Assembly: GCA_023935145.1 (NCBI GenBank) | Contig: CM043699.1 | Location: forward strand, 62,662,138-62,726,137 | Source of the DNA: Bretschneidera sinensis | Taxonomy: Eukaryota > Streptophyta > Magnoliopsida > Brassicales > Akaniaceae | Length of the DNA: 64,000 nucleotides | Direction of reading: 5' to 3' | Notes under the pieces: generated by a model | What the model was told of the DNA's origin: nothing | The model's input: only the letters and a program-made list of their open reading frames with translations | Database searches by the model: none | Shown: piece by piece, positions 1-12,207 of the stretch | Layout of the letters: each line of letters starts with the position of its first letter | Position numbering within the stretch: position 1 is the stretch's first letter | Program-made: the position numbers and the translations under genes

Positions 1-75
1 AATGTTGGCGGACATCCACCAGTAAACACCAAAGTGGCTCAGGAATTGTACACTGAATGATGAAGCCAGATGGTG

Positions 76-84
76 CTTATATAG
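76..84 (-). promoter_or_regulatory. TATA box of A-family LTR, copy 1
   Basis: The minus strand reads CTATATAAG and is followed by a conserved segment found in all three A-family LTR copies. Copies two and three are at 4663-4671 (minus) and 59892-59900 (plus). It is the likely U3/R promoter of the element. Confidence 0.7.
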
Positions 85-129
85 GGGAAGACCCGGAGTA
101 ATGTGGCTTGCAGAAACGATGTGGGATAC

Positions 130-545
130 TGGCTCGAGTGCGCTCTATCGCAGTATGTTGCGATCGATCGCAGATGCACTCGATCGCGTGTCCGGTGCGC
201 TCGATCGCGCTGGTGCGATGCACTGCAAACATTTCGATGTGGGATTGATGACCTTGCGCTCGATCATAGGCAGGTGCGCTCGATCGCAGTGTGGTGCACT
301 CGATCATAGGCAGGTTCGCTCGATCGCAGTGTGGTGCGATTGATCGCAGATGCGATCGATCGCATGTCTTGTGCGCACGATCTCATGTGCGCTCGATCGC
401 ATGTCTTCTGCGATCGATCGTAGATGCACTGAACTTAAATTATTTCGATGTGGGATGTTGACAATGCGCTCGTTCGTAGGCAGGTGCGCTCGAGCGTAGG
501 TGCGCTCGATCGCATATCTCGTGCGATCGATCGCAATGTCTCCAG
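130..545. repeat. Array of CGATCG-containing palindromes in the A-family LTR, copy 1
   Basis: About 400 bp built from variants of GCGCTCGATCGCA and GCGATCGATCGC. At 159-172 there is a perfect 14-bp palindrome, TGCGATCGATCGCA. The block is rich in CpG, unlike the AT-rich surroundings, and lies upstream of the LTR TATA box, so it occupies the U3 enhancer region. The same block recurs at 4715-5125 and, shorter, at 59620-59850. Confidence 0.9.
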
Positions 546-702
546 AAGCTTCACATCTCTCTTGAAATGCTTCATTTTCTCCACAAACCTGTAAAAATAC
601 ACAAAACACAAGAAAAACGTAAAATAAAGTAAAATACTACTAACTAAGAGCATAAAAAATATAAGTTAAGGGTCTAAAATATGCAATATTTAAGACTCAT
701 CA

Positions 703-717
703 AATACCCCCAAACTT
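703..717 (-). promoter_or_regulatory. Polypurine tract of element A
   Basis: The minus strand reads AAGTTTGGGGGTATT and then the LTR start TGATGAG. This is the expected position and composition of the plus-strand primer for reverse transcription. The same tract is found at the odd junction of element C near 60721. Confidence 0.8.
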
Positions 718-1993
718 ATATTTTGCTAGTCCCTTAGCAAAACAAAATAAAAGACTCGATGAAAAACAAAGAACATAAAGATAAAGTCATCACTCATTGT
801 ATCCAAAAATTTAAGGAGCACACATCACCATGATATTCATTCATAAGCAAGCTTAAAAAGATAAACCCATCTTCGCAATGAATAGAAATGTTAAAATCTA
901 ATTACTTACAAAAGGCAGGATAAGGCATCACAAGTCTGACACTGTGTAAGGTGAATTAGCATATAAAAATGAAGCTTCCAAATAACTCTAATGTGTAAGG
1001 TCTCCATGTCTCAAGATTCACCGAATTTCCCATCAAAAATGAACGAAAAGGCATAGTTTTTATTTTATTCTTTTTTCTCTTTTTTTTTTTTTTTAATAAA
1101 GCACGGCTATGTTTAGTTCCCTTAAGCTTTCTAATTGACCCATGTAGCGAGTGTTGAGTCAATGACTCCCAAACCAGGTGGTTTTAGGGCATTAGGTGTA
1201 AAGACACCCCTAAGGACTTACTAACTCGAGTAAAAAAGGCTACGAAATTAAACCGACCTTAATATTACCAAGCAAAATTCCACCTTTTGACGTGAACACT
1301 CACTGCTTACTAAGGCAAGAGGTCCAGTTACTCAGCGAAAAGTTTATTGATAATTATATATATATATATATTTTTTTTTTCCTATGCCCAAGAGTTCATC
1401 CAACAAGTCATCCAGTTTCAGTTAAGATAAGGAAAAATACACATTAAAATCACGTGTCATACCTCACATAATTTGTGCTAATGTGCTCGTGCTAGATCAG
1501 ATCAAACATGTGAATTCTCAAAATGCCTAAAGTAAGTAACTAAATTTTAAAAATTTATCACCAGATCATGTGTTCAAAATGTTAAGCTCACCAATGACAT
1601 CACATCACGGAAAATGTTTAGATCAACCAAAATTTCACGATAACATGAGCATGCATTTATCTCTACAACGAAAAGACAACAAATTAGGACAAAGTGTGTG
1701 ATGTGTCTCCCATACCCCCAAACTTAAATTACACATTGACCCCAATGTGTGACTAATATGGAAAGAGCTGACCTGAGATATGGAGAACTATCTGAACTGG
1801 TATGGCTCATAGCATACCCCCAAACTTGAACTGAAGTACGCTTTGTCCCTGAAAAATAAAAACTGGAAAACAAAAAATACTGGAAATAAACATTAAACAT
1901 AAAAATGCGAAATAATAAATAAACAAAAGAAAAGATAAGCTGTGGGGTGCCTCCCATGAGCGCTAAGTTTAACGTCTTCAGCCAGACCCAACA
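718..1993 (-). other. 3' noncoding region of element A
   Basis: There is no convincing coding sequence between the pol remnant and the polypurine tract. It holds A/T runs and a short TA repeat (about 1352-1370). It is colinear with 60730-61990 of element C and more distantly similar to 5353-6142 of element B, so it is conserved 3' untranslated sequence of this Athila group. Confidence 0.7.
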
Positions 1994-3709
1994 TTAGTAA
2001 ACAGGCCCAACTAAGCTCTCCACCATCTGATCAATAAATGGGAATGGAAAATGATCAGACCTAGTGGCAGCATTCAATTTATGGTAGTCTAGACACTTTC
2101 TCCATCTTGACTGCACTCGAGTTGGAACCAACTCGTTGTCTTTATTTACTACCGTAAATTCAGCACGTTTGGGCACGACTGAAATCTGGCTCACCCACTT
2201 GCTATCAAAGATGGGATAAATGATCCCTGCTTCTAACAGCTTAATATCTTCCGCCCTCATAACCTCTTGCAAAGCAGGGTTGAGCCTTCTTTGTGGCTCC
2301 CTCGATGGCTTGGCATTCTCCTCCAACTATATCGTGTACGTCACCATCGAGGGGCTGATCCCCTTGATGTCCTCAATGGTCCAGCCTATAGCTTCCTTAT
2401 GCTCTCTTAAGACATCCAATAATTTCTCCTCTAGAGCATCACCCAGATCTGAAGGTATAATCACAGGCAAACTATCGACTGAACCTAGGAACTTATACTT
2501 AAGATTATCTGGTAAAGGCTTAAGTTCCTTCTTGGGGGTTTCAGGTGCGGCGGTCTCCTCCGTCTTATTGCTCTTCCGAGGAGGAGACTCTAAAATGGCA
2601 TTCGCTTGCTCAAGTAATTTATCTAAATCCATATCCTCTCCAAATTGAGCAAAGCATGCCTCTAGGGGGTCCTCAATGCGGGATTCATCCATAGTCTCCT
2701 CTGTCCTACTACTCTCCTGAGGAGCAGACTCCACGATAGTATTTGCTTGCTCAAGTAACTTATCTAAATCCAAATCCTCTTCAAACTGAGCAAAGCATGC
2801 CTCCATAATGTCCTCAGACTTCCCTTCTTTCTTGGGCACTTGTAGTCTCTCAGGGTAAGGCGCTTTAGGTAAAAATGACCTAGAGAGATCCTTAATAATA
2901 CGAGTGGCTGTAGATGGCTCAGCATCTCTCTTCTCATTGTTGCCACTCTCTTGCCCTTGGTGCATAGCAGGGTTCTCTTCCACTTGATTGTCCACTTGTT
3001 TCCCAGACAAGTATGGGACAGTTGATTGCACTTGCTCCTGCCAATGCATTAGAGTTGAAGAATTTCCCACCACAAACTGTTCCTTTGGGTTAGGATCAGT
3101 TTGACTGGGGAACGTTCCTTCCTCTCCTTCACCCACGTAACTTGCAATTTGATCAATTTGACTCTCTAGTGTGGCAATCGCTTGGGTGTTTTCTATTGTT
3201 GCACTCATCACTTCACTCATAGATTGGCTAGTCGCTTTCATGAAATCATTGAGAGCGTCCTCCAATGACTGTGAAACCGACGCTGGTGCTTGAATGGGAG
3301 CTTGGTAAGCGGGTGATGGTGCTGGATAAGCTGAGTGACCATAATTTGGAATTTGTGGAGGGAATCCGAGAGTGTATTGATTGTGAGCATGGAAAGGGGC
3401 TCCTCCCTGATTCATTGGTTGGTTCTGCTCCCATGAAAAATTAGAGTGGTCCCACCACCCTGGATTGTATGTTTCGGAGCAAGATCCATTTGATTGCCAA
3501 CAACAGTCATTGAAAGCATTCATTTGTTCCATAGGATACTCGGCACAAGCCGGCATTGATGGGCAATTCTGTGCTAGATGCATGGGACTAGCACAGATGG
3601 AACAGCTTTCAACATTAAAAGTGTTGGCAGCATTGAGGGATGGGCCGGTCATTTTAATGAAATCCTTGAGGGCGTCCTCTAAAGACTGTGAAACCGGCGC
3701 TGGATTCAT
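1994..3709 (-). pseudogene. Element A gag-RT remnant with protease and RT core deleted
   Basis: One frame from 3709 to 1994 with a stop at 2327-2329. It shows a CCHC zinc knuckle (CSICASPMHLAQNC), then the YNPGWWDHSNFSW stretch, then two diverged copies of a roughly 43-residue acidic repeat around ACFAQF.ED.DLDKLLEQAN, then the RT N-terminus (PSREPQRRLNP, KLNAATR). The frame stops after the FPFIDQMVE motif. Compared with element C the aspartic protease is absent. The gag N-terminus is also missing: the first ATG abuts an A/T-rich homopolymer tract. The product would be a truncated capsid-type protein with no catalytic site. Confidence 0.85.
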
Positions 3710-3824
3710 CCACTTTTTTTTTTTTTTTAAGTAAATTAATTTTTTTTTTAAAAAAAAAATTGATAACTAACTAGTAGAAAAATTAAATCAATTCAGACAA
3801 AAAATTTTCACAAACCAAACAATT

Positions 3825-3841
3825 TCCCGGCAACGGCGCCA
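3825..3841 (-). promoter_or_regulatory. Primer-binding site of element A (tRNA-Asp type)
   Basis: The plus strand CCCGGCAACGGCGCCA (3826-3841) is, from what I know of plant tRNA-Asp, its 3' end including the CCA. On the element strand it follows the LTR end ACAACA after a six-base spacer, as expected for a minus-strand primer site. Confidence 0.85.
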
Positions 3842-3847
3842 AAAACT

Positions 3848-5289
3848 TGTTGTGAGTTTTAAATTACTCGCAAGCGCACGAGTCGTTTGCAGTATAGCGT
3901 TGTGCAAGTGCGAGGTCGAATCCACAGGGAATTGCGTTGTGAAAATATAATTTTTTCTAAACTAACTCTATTTTAACCTAGTTCCGAATTGTGAATGATA
4001 TTTTAGAAAACAAATTAAAACTAAACTAAGTTGATTTAAAAACTAATAATTAAAAGCACTAAGGTTTCCGAATCCACCCCACCGAAGTTAAGCATACATG
4101 TTCTAAAAATATAGCCTATCAAAACATTCCATGAATCCAACTATAAGACAAAAAAACAAAGAATATCCCAACTAAACCAAAAGCACCCAATGTATCCGCT
4201 CTTAACAAATCACAAAGGGAATCCAATTTAATCGAAAAGCATTTAATGTATCCATCAGATGAAACACAAAGAAAATCCAACAGACAATTTAAACTCAATC
4301 AATTATAAGATTAACTCAAATAATTGACAGAACATTTATACTAAAAATTGTCAGATTTGTACAAGCAAATCTGAACTACTACGCCAAACAACGGCGGGGC
4401 TTCATCTTCAACCTTAGCTGAAGAGTCTAGCCACTCATAACTATAAAACTATAATAAAAAGTGCTAAACATTTAAACTAAAACAAATGAATATAAAGAAA
4501 TAAATAAACAACTTTACATGGGAGAAATTCCACTCGCTGACGGGCGGCGCTTCCCCTCGTGGTAGCAATGCCTTCGGGATCCACCAGAATGTTGGCGGAC
4601 GTCCACCGGTAAACACCAAAGTGGCTAAGGAATTGTACACTGAATGATGAAGCCAGATGGTGCTTATATAGGGGAAGATCCGGAGTAATGTGGCTTGCAG
4701 AAACGATGTGGGATACTGGCCCGAGTGCGCTTGATCGCAGTATGTTGCGATCGATCGCAGATGCGCTCGATCGCGTGTCTGGTGCGCTCGATCGCACTGG
4801 TGCGATGCACTGCAAACATTTCGATGTGGGATTGATGACCTTGTGCTCGATCATAGGCAGGTGCGCTCGATCGCAGTGTGGTGCGCTCGATCATAGGCAG
4901 GTGCGCTCGATCGCAGTGTGGTGCGATCGATCGCAGATGCGATCGATCGCATGTCTTGTGCGCACGATCTCATGTGTGCTCGATCGCATGTCTTCTGTGA
5001 TCGATCGCAGATGCACTGAACTTAAATTATTTCGATGTGGGATGTTGACAATGCGCTCGTTCGTAGGCAGGTGCGCTCGAGCGCAGGTGCGCTCGATCGC
5101 ATATCTCGTGCGATCGATCGCAATGTCTCCATAAGCTTCACATCTCTCTTGAAATGCTTCATTTTCTCCACAAACCTGTAAAAATACACAAAACACAAGA
5201 AAAACGTAAAATAAAGTAAAATACTACTAACTAAGAGCATAAAAAATATAAGTTAAGGGTCTAAAATATGCAATATTTAAGACTCATCA
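3848..5289 (-). repeat. 5' LTR of element A
   Basis: 1442 bp, starting TGATGAGTC and ending CACAACA on the minus strand. The palindrome array is at 4715-5125 and the TATA box at 4663-4671. The segment near the PBS includes the GGTCGAATCCACAGGGAA stretch that is also found, diverged, in the D and X LTRs. Confidence 0.92.
4715..5125. repeat. Palindrome array in the A-family LTR, copy 2
   Basis: Colinear with 130-545, with a few substitutions. Contains TGCGATCGATCGCA and many GCGCTCGATCGCA variants. Confidence 0.9.
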
Positions 5290-5352
5290 TGCACTTGTAA
5301 GTAAAACCGTTCAATTATTTGCTTATTTATTTAGGTAGATTTATGCACGACA
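5290..5352 (+). repeat. Right end of an X-family LTR, interrupted by element A
   Basis: The sequence up to GCACGACA matches the 3' end of the solo LTR at 32396-33701 (reverse complement), including the AAGTAAAACCG/TGTTCAATTATTTGCTTA region. Element A begins at 5289, so A jumped into this LTR; its other part lies left of the window. Confidence 0.7.
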
Positions 5353-8090
5353 GCAAGAGGTCCAGTTACTCAGTGTAAAATTTATCAATGATCATCATGA
5401 GCAAAATTCCCACATTTTGATGTGAACACTCACTGCTTACTAAGGTAAGAGGCCCAGTTACTCAGTGAAAAGTTTGTCAATGATCAATATGAGCATTTTT
5501 TTTTACTTTTCTATGTCAAAGTGTCCATCCAACAAGTCATCCTATTTCAGCTAAGTCATGGAAACATACGTATTAAAATCTCATGTCATACCTCACACAA
5601 TTATGTGCTAATGTTCTTGTGTCAGATTAGATCAAACATGTGAATTCTCAAATGCCTAAAGTAAGTAACTAAATTTTAAAACCCTATCATCAGATCATGT
5701 GTTCAATATTTTAAGCTCCCCAATGTCATCACATCATAGTATTTGTTTAGATCAACAACATGCGCATGCATTTATCTTCTCTTTAAAACGAAGAAATAAA
5801 AAACAACAACAAACTGGGACAAAGTGTGTTCAATGTGTGTAATGTGTCTCCCATACCCCCAAACTTAAATTACACATTATCTCCAATGTGTGAATAATAT
5901 GGAAGAAGCTAACTTGGGAGATGGAGAACTAGCTGGACTGGCATGGCTCATAGCATGCCCCCAAACTTGAACTGAAGTACGCATTGTCCCTGAAAAATAT
6001 AGATTGGAAAACAAAAAATACTATAAATAAACAGTAACAAGAAATATGTAAAATAATAAAAACATAAAGGATATGTTGTGGGGTGCCTCCCATGAACGCT
6101 AAGTTTAAAGTCTTCAGCCAGACTCTCCATAGTAGATGACAATCACTCTGAGTAGCTAGGATCCTCTAACAATATCGTCTTAATTTTCGGACTCCTCAAC
6201 TCTAAGAATGGTTTTAGCCTTTGTCCATTCACCTTGAAAGTGTTACCATTCTTTGGATCCTCAATCTCGATGGCTCCATGAGGAAAAATCGATCGAATAA
6301 TAAATGGGCTTGTCCATCGAGATTTGAGCTTGCCTGGAAAAAAATGCAAACGTGAATGTAAAGAACTTTTTGACCAGGCTCAAAAGATCGTCTCAAAATG
6401 TTCTGGTCATGAGGCTTCTTCATTTGTGCCTTATACAACCACGCACAATTATATGCATCATTCCACAGCTCCGCTAATTCATTGAGTTGGAGCATTCTTT
6501 TTAAGCCAGCCTTCGAAAGATTGAAGTTCAGCTGCTTGATGGCCCAATATGCTCTATGCTCTAATTCCACCAGAAGGTGACATGCTTTTCTGTAGACAAG
6601 ACGATATGGAGACATGCCAATTGGCGTCTTGAATGTTGTCCGATATGCCTACAGTGCATCATTCAATCATAAAGACCAATCTTTTCTACTAGAGTTCACA
6701 GTCTTCTCCAAAATGTGCTTGATCTCGCGATTAGAAATTTCCACTTATCCACTCGTCTGCTGGTGATATAGGGTTGCAACCTTATGTGTGATGAAATACT
6801 TCTTCATCAACTGCTCAAAAATCTAGTTACAAAAGTGCTTACCTCCATCATTTATGATTGCTCAAGGCAGACCAAAACGAGCAAAGATGGTGTCCTTCAA
6901 AAACTGGACCACAACTCTGTGGTCATAGGTCTTGCATGCAACGGCCTCCACCCATTTGTACAGTTAGTCCATAGCAACCAAAATGTACAGATAGCCAAAG
7001 GAGTTTGGGAAAGGTCCCATAAAATCAATGTCCCACACGTCAAAAATCTCAACAATCAGAATGGGATTGAAGGGCATCATATTCCTCCTAGAAATACTCC
7101 CTAGCTTTTGGCAATGCTCACAAGATGCACAGTAGGTGTGAGAGTCTCGGAACAGGGTAGGCCAATAGAATCCACACTGCAAAATCTTTGCAGCGGTCTT
7201 CTTAGCACTGAAATAACCTCCACAAGCATGATCATGACAAAATGAGATGACATTAGATTGGTCATGCTCAGGAATACACCGTCTAATGATCTGATTGGGA
7301 CAATATTTGAACAGGTAAGGATCATCCCAGAAAAAATGCTTTACCATGGCAAAAAACTTGGACTTATCTTGTAACCCCCAATGTAAAGGCATTTGATCGG
7401 TGACAAGATAGTTCACTATATCAGCAAACCACGGTGCAGGATTGTGAGCAATGTGCATCAATTGCTCATTAGGAAAGGTCTCAGAAATGGAAAGGGCGGC
7501 CTCAGTGAAATCCACTATCAACCTAGACAAATGGTCCGCCACCACATTTTCGAAACCTTTCTTATCCCGAATCTCTATGTCGAACTCCTGAAGTAACAAA
7601 ATCCATCGGATAAGACGAGATTTAGCATCCTTTTTGGAGAAAAGATACTTCAATGCTGCATGATCCAAGTAAATAATGACTTTCGATCCTAACAAGTAGG
7701 ATCTGAACTTGTCTGATGCAAAAATGACTGCTAGCAACTTCTTCTTAGTGGTAGAGTAATTGAGTTGTGCGTCGTTTAGAGTTCTGCTTGCATAGTAGAT
7801 GACATGGGGGAGTTTACCAACACGTTGCCCCAAAACAACTCCAACTGCGTAATCTGATGCGTCACACATAATCTCAAAAGGAACACCTCAGTTAGGTGGC
7901 TAAATAATGGGTGTGGACGTCAGAATCTTCTTCAGATCTCCAAATGCTTTCTTATAGTCTTCATCAAATATAAATGGGGCATCCTTCAACAACAACTTGA
8001 ACAAGGGTCTGGTGATCTTTCTAAAATCCTGGATAAATCACCTGTAGAATCCTGTATGGCCCATGATTATGCCCAAAATAGTAACGCGGT
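5353..8090 (-). mobile_element. Element B: 3' half of an Athila-type gypsy element
   Basis: Holds a noncoding 3' region (5353-6142) related to that of element A, then an RT C-terminus, RNase H and integrase on the minus strand. It has no LTR of its own in the window. Its upstream RT is cut at 8090, where the LTR of element D begins. It is therefore the host of both D and the X-family LTR. Confidence 0.8.
6143..8090 (-). pseudogene. Element B RT C-terminus, RNase H and integrase remnant
   Basis: From the upstream end it shows the RT tail (GHTGFYR), RNase H starting at [10 protein letters not shown] with the DHLSRL motif, an HHCC-type zinc finger (CHDHACGG then CASCEHC), the first integrase aspartate in WDIDFMGPF, a second in IINDGGKHF, and a C-terminal FKVNGQRLK stretch. 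RNase H and the N-terminal integrase stay open from 7869 to 6964. Several stops follow, and there is a frameshift near 6350. No functional enzyme is expected. Confidence 0.85.
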
Positions 8091-9348
8091 TGTTGTAGCA
8101 TGGCTTTGGGGTGTCAATTCCGCAGGGAAACAAGTTAACTATGAAGAAAGATGTAAACTTTAATATGAGACGATATAATAAGTAAAGAATCTAAAATTGA
8201 TGATGAAGTAATTGTGTAGGTTTGTGAAATATAATAGAGAGGCAACAAGGATCCGAGAATCCTCCCTGGTTCATTGTCCTAATCCTAACTTGATTCAGTT
8301 GCTTTTATCTCGATTGCACTTTTCACATCCCAAACATGAAATCGACAAATATTCAATGAGAACATGTGTAAACCCTAATATGATTGTAATGAAATACTTC
8401 TTATTTCTGATTCATGCATGTACGATCTATCCTAGAGGTTTATCAAGAAATGACAATATATCTTTGTTGATGATATTGCAGTAATGGACAAACCTAAAGG
8501 CTAGACTTACCGGACTCAATTATACCCAATAATCTCGACATAAGAGAAGCATGACTAAAGTTATATCAAGGAAAAGATACAATCACTGGAATAGATAAAA
8601 TCTTATAATTAGATAAAGAAGTAAATCATAACAATGTTTGACAATAAATTCTTATTACAACTGAACCAAATAAGGATAGATAGGAACAACTACACCTAGG
8701 GATTCATCCTTTCGCCTTGCTTGGAAGTTAGTTAGCCATGTGGTTCATGGCTAAACTCTTTTGTGGATGAGAGTTGTTGTCTTCAACTTCTGGGTCTTTG
8801 CTCACAGCCAAGATATCTTCTCTTAAACCCTAAGTGTCTTATTTATAGTACAAAAGACTAAGGGTATTCTTGGGTTTAATCTAGTGTTTAAAAACCCTAA
8901 TTAAAGTCTAACTCAGAGATGTAAATACGTGTGCACGGTGCGGTGCTACTGGGGAGCACCTCGGCGCTAGGCATATGTTAGAATGGGCGACCTTCTGGGC
9001 ACTGCGGTGCTGTTGAGGAGCACCGCGGTGCTGGCTGGTGGGTTAGAATGTGCATGTTTCTGGATGCAACAGCATCGTGGTGCTGGCCTTTTTGCTAATA
9101 ATCTCCATGCTTTGCCTCTCCGTAGCTATTCCTTTGCTTCGTCATGCATGGACCCTCGGTTCTTTTAAACAACGATCGCTTCTTTCTCTTCTTTGGACTC
9201 AAAACACCTGAAAATGTGCTTGAATAAGTTAGTAGTCCAATGAGATTACTTAAGAGTTATCAACACATAAGAGTGCAATAAAGACCGAGAAGAATTATAA
9301 AATGCTAACAATTAAACATCTTTGAGGTGTATTTTATGGCTCTTATCA
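8091..9348 (-). repeat. 3' LTR of element D
   Basis: 1258 bp, TG...CA, starting TGATAAGAGCC on the minus strand right after the polypurine tract. A GC-rich block lies at 8930-9100 and contains the perfect palindrome AGCACCGCGGTGCT (9019-9032). A minus-strand TATA-like CTATAAATAAG lies near 8845. The far end carries a diverged GTCAATTCCGCAGGGAA stretch. Confidence 0.82.
8930..9100. repeat. GC-rich palindromic block in the element D LTR
   Basis: Repeats of GGTGCT, GAGCACC and GCGGTGC, including a perfect 14-bp palindrome. By my own base count, 8997-9040 matches 12713-12756 inside the element at 36 of 44 positions, so the two blocks are homologous. Confidence 0.85.
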
Positions 9349-9361
9349 CAACCCCCAACTA
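9349..9361 (-). promoter_or_regulatory. Polypurine tract of element D
   Basis: The minus strand reads AGTTGGGGGTTG immediately upstream of the LTR start TGATAAG. Confidence 0.75.
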
Positions 9362-11019
9362 GCTTATTGCTAGTCTCTTGCAATTCAAGCGGAAACAAAA
9401 GATGAGTTCCATGGTGGGAATCATAAACAAAGTAAAGCATTACTAGTATTAACCGAGAGTAATTCACTTTTGTCTCAAACATTGCACACAACATACAGCA
9501 CAAAGAATCATTAAATTTCACCTAAATCCAAAGGTAATCCAAGCATCAATCTTAAAATCGTTATTAACTCTTAACATCCATGTTGCCACAATCCATTAAT
9601 CCAAACACCCAGATGATTTTATGCATAACAATCATGAATGCAGGTCTTGGCCTCTAAAAACATAAATTACGTGACATCAATCACAAAAACAAGCTCCATA
9701 GGCTCACTTTTCGAATCACTCTCCACTATTGTAGAAAAATCACACTACATTGGATCAATAGGTATTTACTAAGCTTGCAACGTTAGGCTAAGGTAAAGGT
9801 TAAGAAAGAACAGAAAGGATTCAACAAGTAAAAGAACTTAATCTCTTAGTTTTGAACACAACTCTTTAAGCACTGGATAACCTTACTTCAATACCCAACT
9901 CTTCCAACCATTTTTCGAGCATTTCTTTCAACAAATCACCATTTTTTTTCTTTCTTTCTTCTTTCTTTGCCATAATTCACTTCTTTTTTTTATTTATTTT
10001 GGTACATAAGACTATTCACCTCATTTTTCATCAATTTGTTTCTCTTTTCCACAACCCCCAACTTATATGTTTTCATGTATTTGGGCTATGGTAGTAATAT
10101 TTTTTTTCTCATACTTTCATCCTTACTCCTCTTGAGTGCTTCTCAACAAATGTGTATAACTAAGTTCTATTTTTTTTTTAAAAGAAGATAAGGATAAAAT
10201 ATTTTAGGCTCATAAAGGTGAGTTAATGGGTTATTGAAAGAAACAAAGCTCAAATTATTTTTAAAGAAAAAGGCTCAAATGGGTGACTAGTGATAAAATA
10301 TAGCAATGGTAAGTTTGGAAGGCTCAAACGGTTCAAAAATGGCCCATATCCTAAGTAGTGTGCATTCTAAGAATTCACCTCAAGTGATTATCAAATAAGT
10401 TCTAGAGCTTGTCGAGACTGCAAAAGTGTTCACAAAACAATCACACATAAAACTTCTCTAGATGCTTTAGATTAATCATACAATCTTACCACAGACTAGA
10501 GTCTCAAACCAAGTGAAGATTGATACTTAAATTAATTTCAAACCGAATCAGGATTTAACTTCTTCTAGATGTTGTATGTTATCTCAATTAAGCTTATATC
10601 ATTGACATGTGAATTACATCTAAGGCAAACACAAATTATGCTTAAAAGGTAAGGGAAGGTAACACCAAACAATTTTAAAGAAATACGTTTCCTCCACCCC
10701 CAACTTAAAACTAGTATTGTCCTCAATGTTTAAAGAGAAAGTAAAGAAAACTCCCTCTTTTTTTTTGTAAACACGAGTGCACAGGTGCTGGAAAATATAT
10801 ACTGCTGGGTGAAGTTCTTGCCATTCCTCTTGCTGAAATTCAAATCTACAACATAGAACAAGACAACAAAGAGAAAACAATTTTGGTGTGCCCTTGGGAT
10901 TCCCACCATCTATTAGGTTAGTACAAGAAATAAAAATAAACAAAATAAACAAACAAAACAAACAAAAAACAAAAAAAGAGAAACAAATAAAATAAACAAA
11001 CAAAACAAAGAACCTAAAA
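9362..11019 (-). other. Noncoding 3' region of element D
   Basis: AT-rich with T and A runs. It lies between the envelope-like ORF and the polypurine tract. An open stretch at 10620-11003 is low-complexity and hydrophobic and is not credible as a gene. Confidence 0.6.
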
Positions 11020-12207
11020 CTAATCCTCTAAATTCTCATCATCCTCTTCATCCTCTTCATTTTCTTCACTCTCCTCGTCTTCTACATTCTTTTCACCTTC
11101 CTCAGAAGTTGGATCAAAAAATGAACCCGAATAGGGTGGTATAGTAGGGAAGTGGTCCATATTACAACCAGAAGCAGAGGCAAGGTGGTGGTACATCTGA
11201 CCAAAAGAAGAGTAGACTCCGGCTTGAAAATCAGCCTGTTGGGCTAAGAATCTGTTTTGCTGAGCCAATATTTTGTCTTGATGATCTAACCTATTAAGTA
11301 ACAATTTTTGATGCTCGTCAAAATGGTTCTCTAGATGCTCAAAGCGCTCGACAATAGTGAGAGGCCTAGAGGAAGAAGGATGGCCAGCAGAGGCTGCTCC
11401 CTCTCCCGGAATGGGCGGCCTTGAAGCTTGAATCTGTGCTAGCGAGCTATCATCAATGGGTCTTTTGGGTTCCTAAGCCTCCTCATCATTGCTGTATTGG
11501 ACTCCAGCTCGGATGCACAATTGGGTTGTCAAAGAAGGAAAATATAATCTAAGCTTTTGTCTAATAGTGTGGTTAATTGAATAATGTATGACTTGGCCGA
11601 CATCAATAGTCATTCCCCTTAAAATTGCATAGACTAACACAGCTTGCTCAATAGTTAAGGCACTAAAATGTAAAATAGGCATCATCCAGTGACATATAAA
11701 ATATTGCCAAGCCCTAACCGTGACATTGAGAGAAGTACCAGGCAAAGTGACAGGGAGATCACCCGTCATTTTCCATGTAGTACCCGGAATACAAAGGGTA
11801 TGGCAAATCTCGTCATAATTGATGGTAGACACATATAAGCTATACTCACTATGCCTAATGTCAGGTAATCCATAGAAGTTATTAATGGATGTGTTGCTAA
11901 AAGAGACTAGTCGTCCTCTCACTCTTACTTCACCATTCCGATGCTCGGGTGCATTAGCATAAAATTCTCTAACCAAATTTGGGAGGGAGTGAGAGGGTTG
12001 TTGTGTAAATGTGCCCCAATTCCTATCGAGAATCATTCTAAATAAGGTCTGATTTCCCCTCTCGGTGATGTTGAATCCACTTTCGGGAATGGGCTTTTGA
12101 CTGTGCAACATACTAATATATCTCTCACTCGCTGCTAAACTCACAAATTTGGTCTCATCATATTCTTTTTGTGGCCTCCCCCTAGGTCTCTTAGTCTTAG
12201 GTGACAT
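11020..12207 (-). pseudogene. Envelope-like (plant-transposon-protein type) ORF of element D, one internal stop
   Basis: A single frame of 396 codons from ATG 12207, closed by a stop at the 11020 end and interrupted once by TAG near 11473. The N-terminus is basic (KTKRPRGRPQK). The middle has LVREFYANAPEH and VRVRGRLVSF followed by a LPD motif. I associate this pattern with the domain called putative plant transposon protein, found downstream of pol in some Athila and SIRE elements. The C-terminus has a coiled-coil-like Q/L-rich stretch and a long acidic tail. I see no signal peptide or clear membrane helix, so an envelope function is not shown. The function is unknown. Confidence 0.75.

Larger units (their letters stand above)
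1..702 (-). repeat. 3' LTR of element A (partial)
   Basis: Matches 4588-5289 closely. On the minus strand it begins TGATGAGTCT at 702, directly after the polypurine tract, and runs off the window at base 1. It contains a minus-strand TATA box (CTATATAAG, 76-84) and the palindrome array at about 130-545. Apparent open frames inside it are by-products of the repeat and not genes. Confidence 0.9.
1..5289 (-). mobile_element. Element A: non-autonomous Athila-type Ty3/gypsy retrotransposon (left LTR cut by window edge)
   Basis: Read on the minus strand this is 5' LTR (5289 to 3848), PBS, a gag-protease-RT remnant (3709 to 1994), a noncoding 3' region, polypurine tract (703-717) and the start of the 3' LTR (702 to 1). 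The two LTR copies match over their shared length. The PBS fits tRNA-Asp, and the gag has the YNPGW..H.NFSW stretch that I associate with Athila elements. Most of RT, all of RNase H and all of integrase are missing, so it cannot move without a helper. It is embedded in the tail of another LTR (5290-5352). Confidence 0.9.

Noticed and set aside
130..545. Possible CRISPR-like array of short repeats
   Set aside because: Units are adjoining and variable, with no unique spacers of constant size. The block lies within an LTR of a plant retrotransposon.
77..653. Several open frames on both strands rich in RSSA/ERT/IDR repeats, also at 4477-5240 and 59507-60086
   Set aside because: They are translations of the palindromic LTR array, appear in several frames and both strands, and recur in each LTR copy.
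3826..3841. tRNA-Asp gene fragment
   Set aside because: Only the 3' 16 bases are present, next to an LTR end, so it is the primer-binding site. The same reasoning applies to 23478-23490, 38483-38494 and 54297-54308.
10620..11003. Hydrophobic ORF as a membrane protein or the transmembrane part of an envelope
   Set aside because: The hydrophobicity comes from an A/T simple repeat read as F/L/C/I. It is not in frame with the upstream envelope-like ORF and has no conserved motif.
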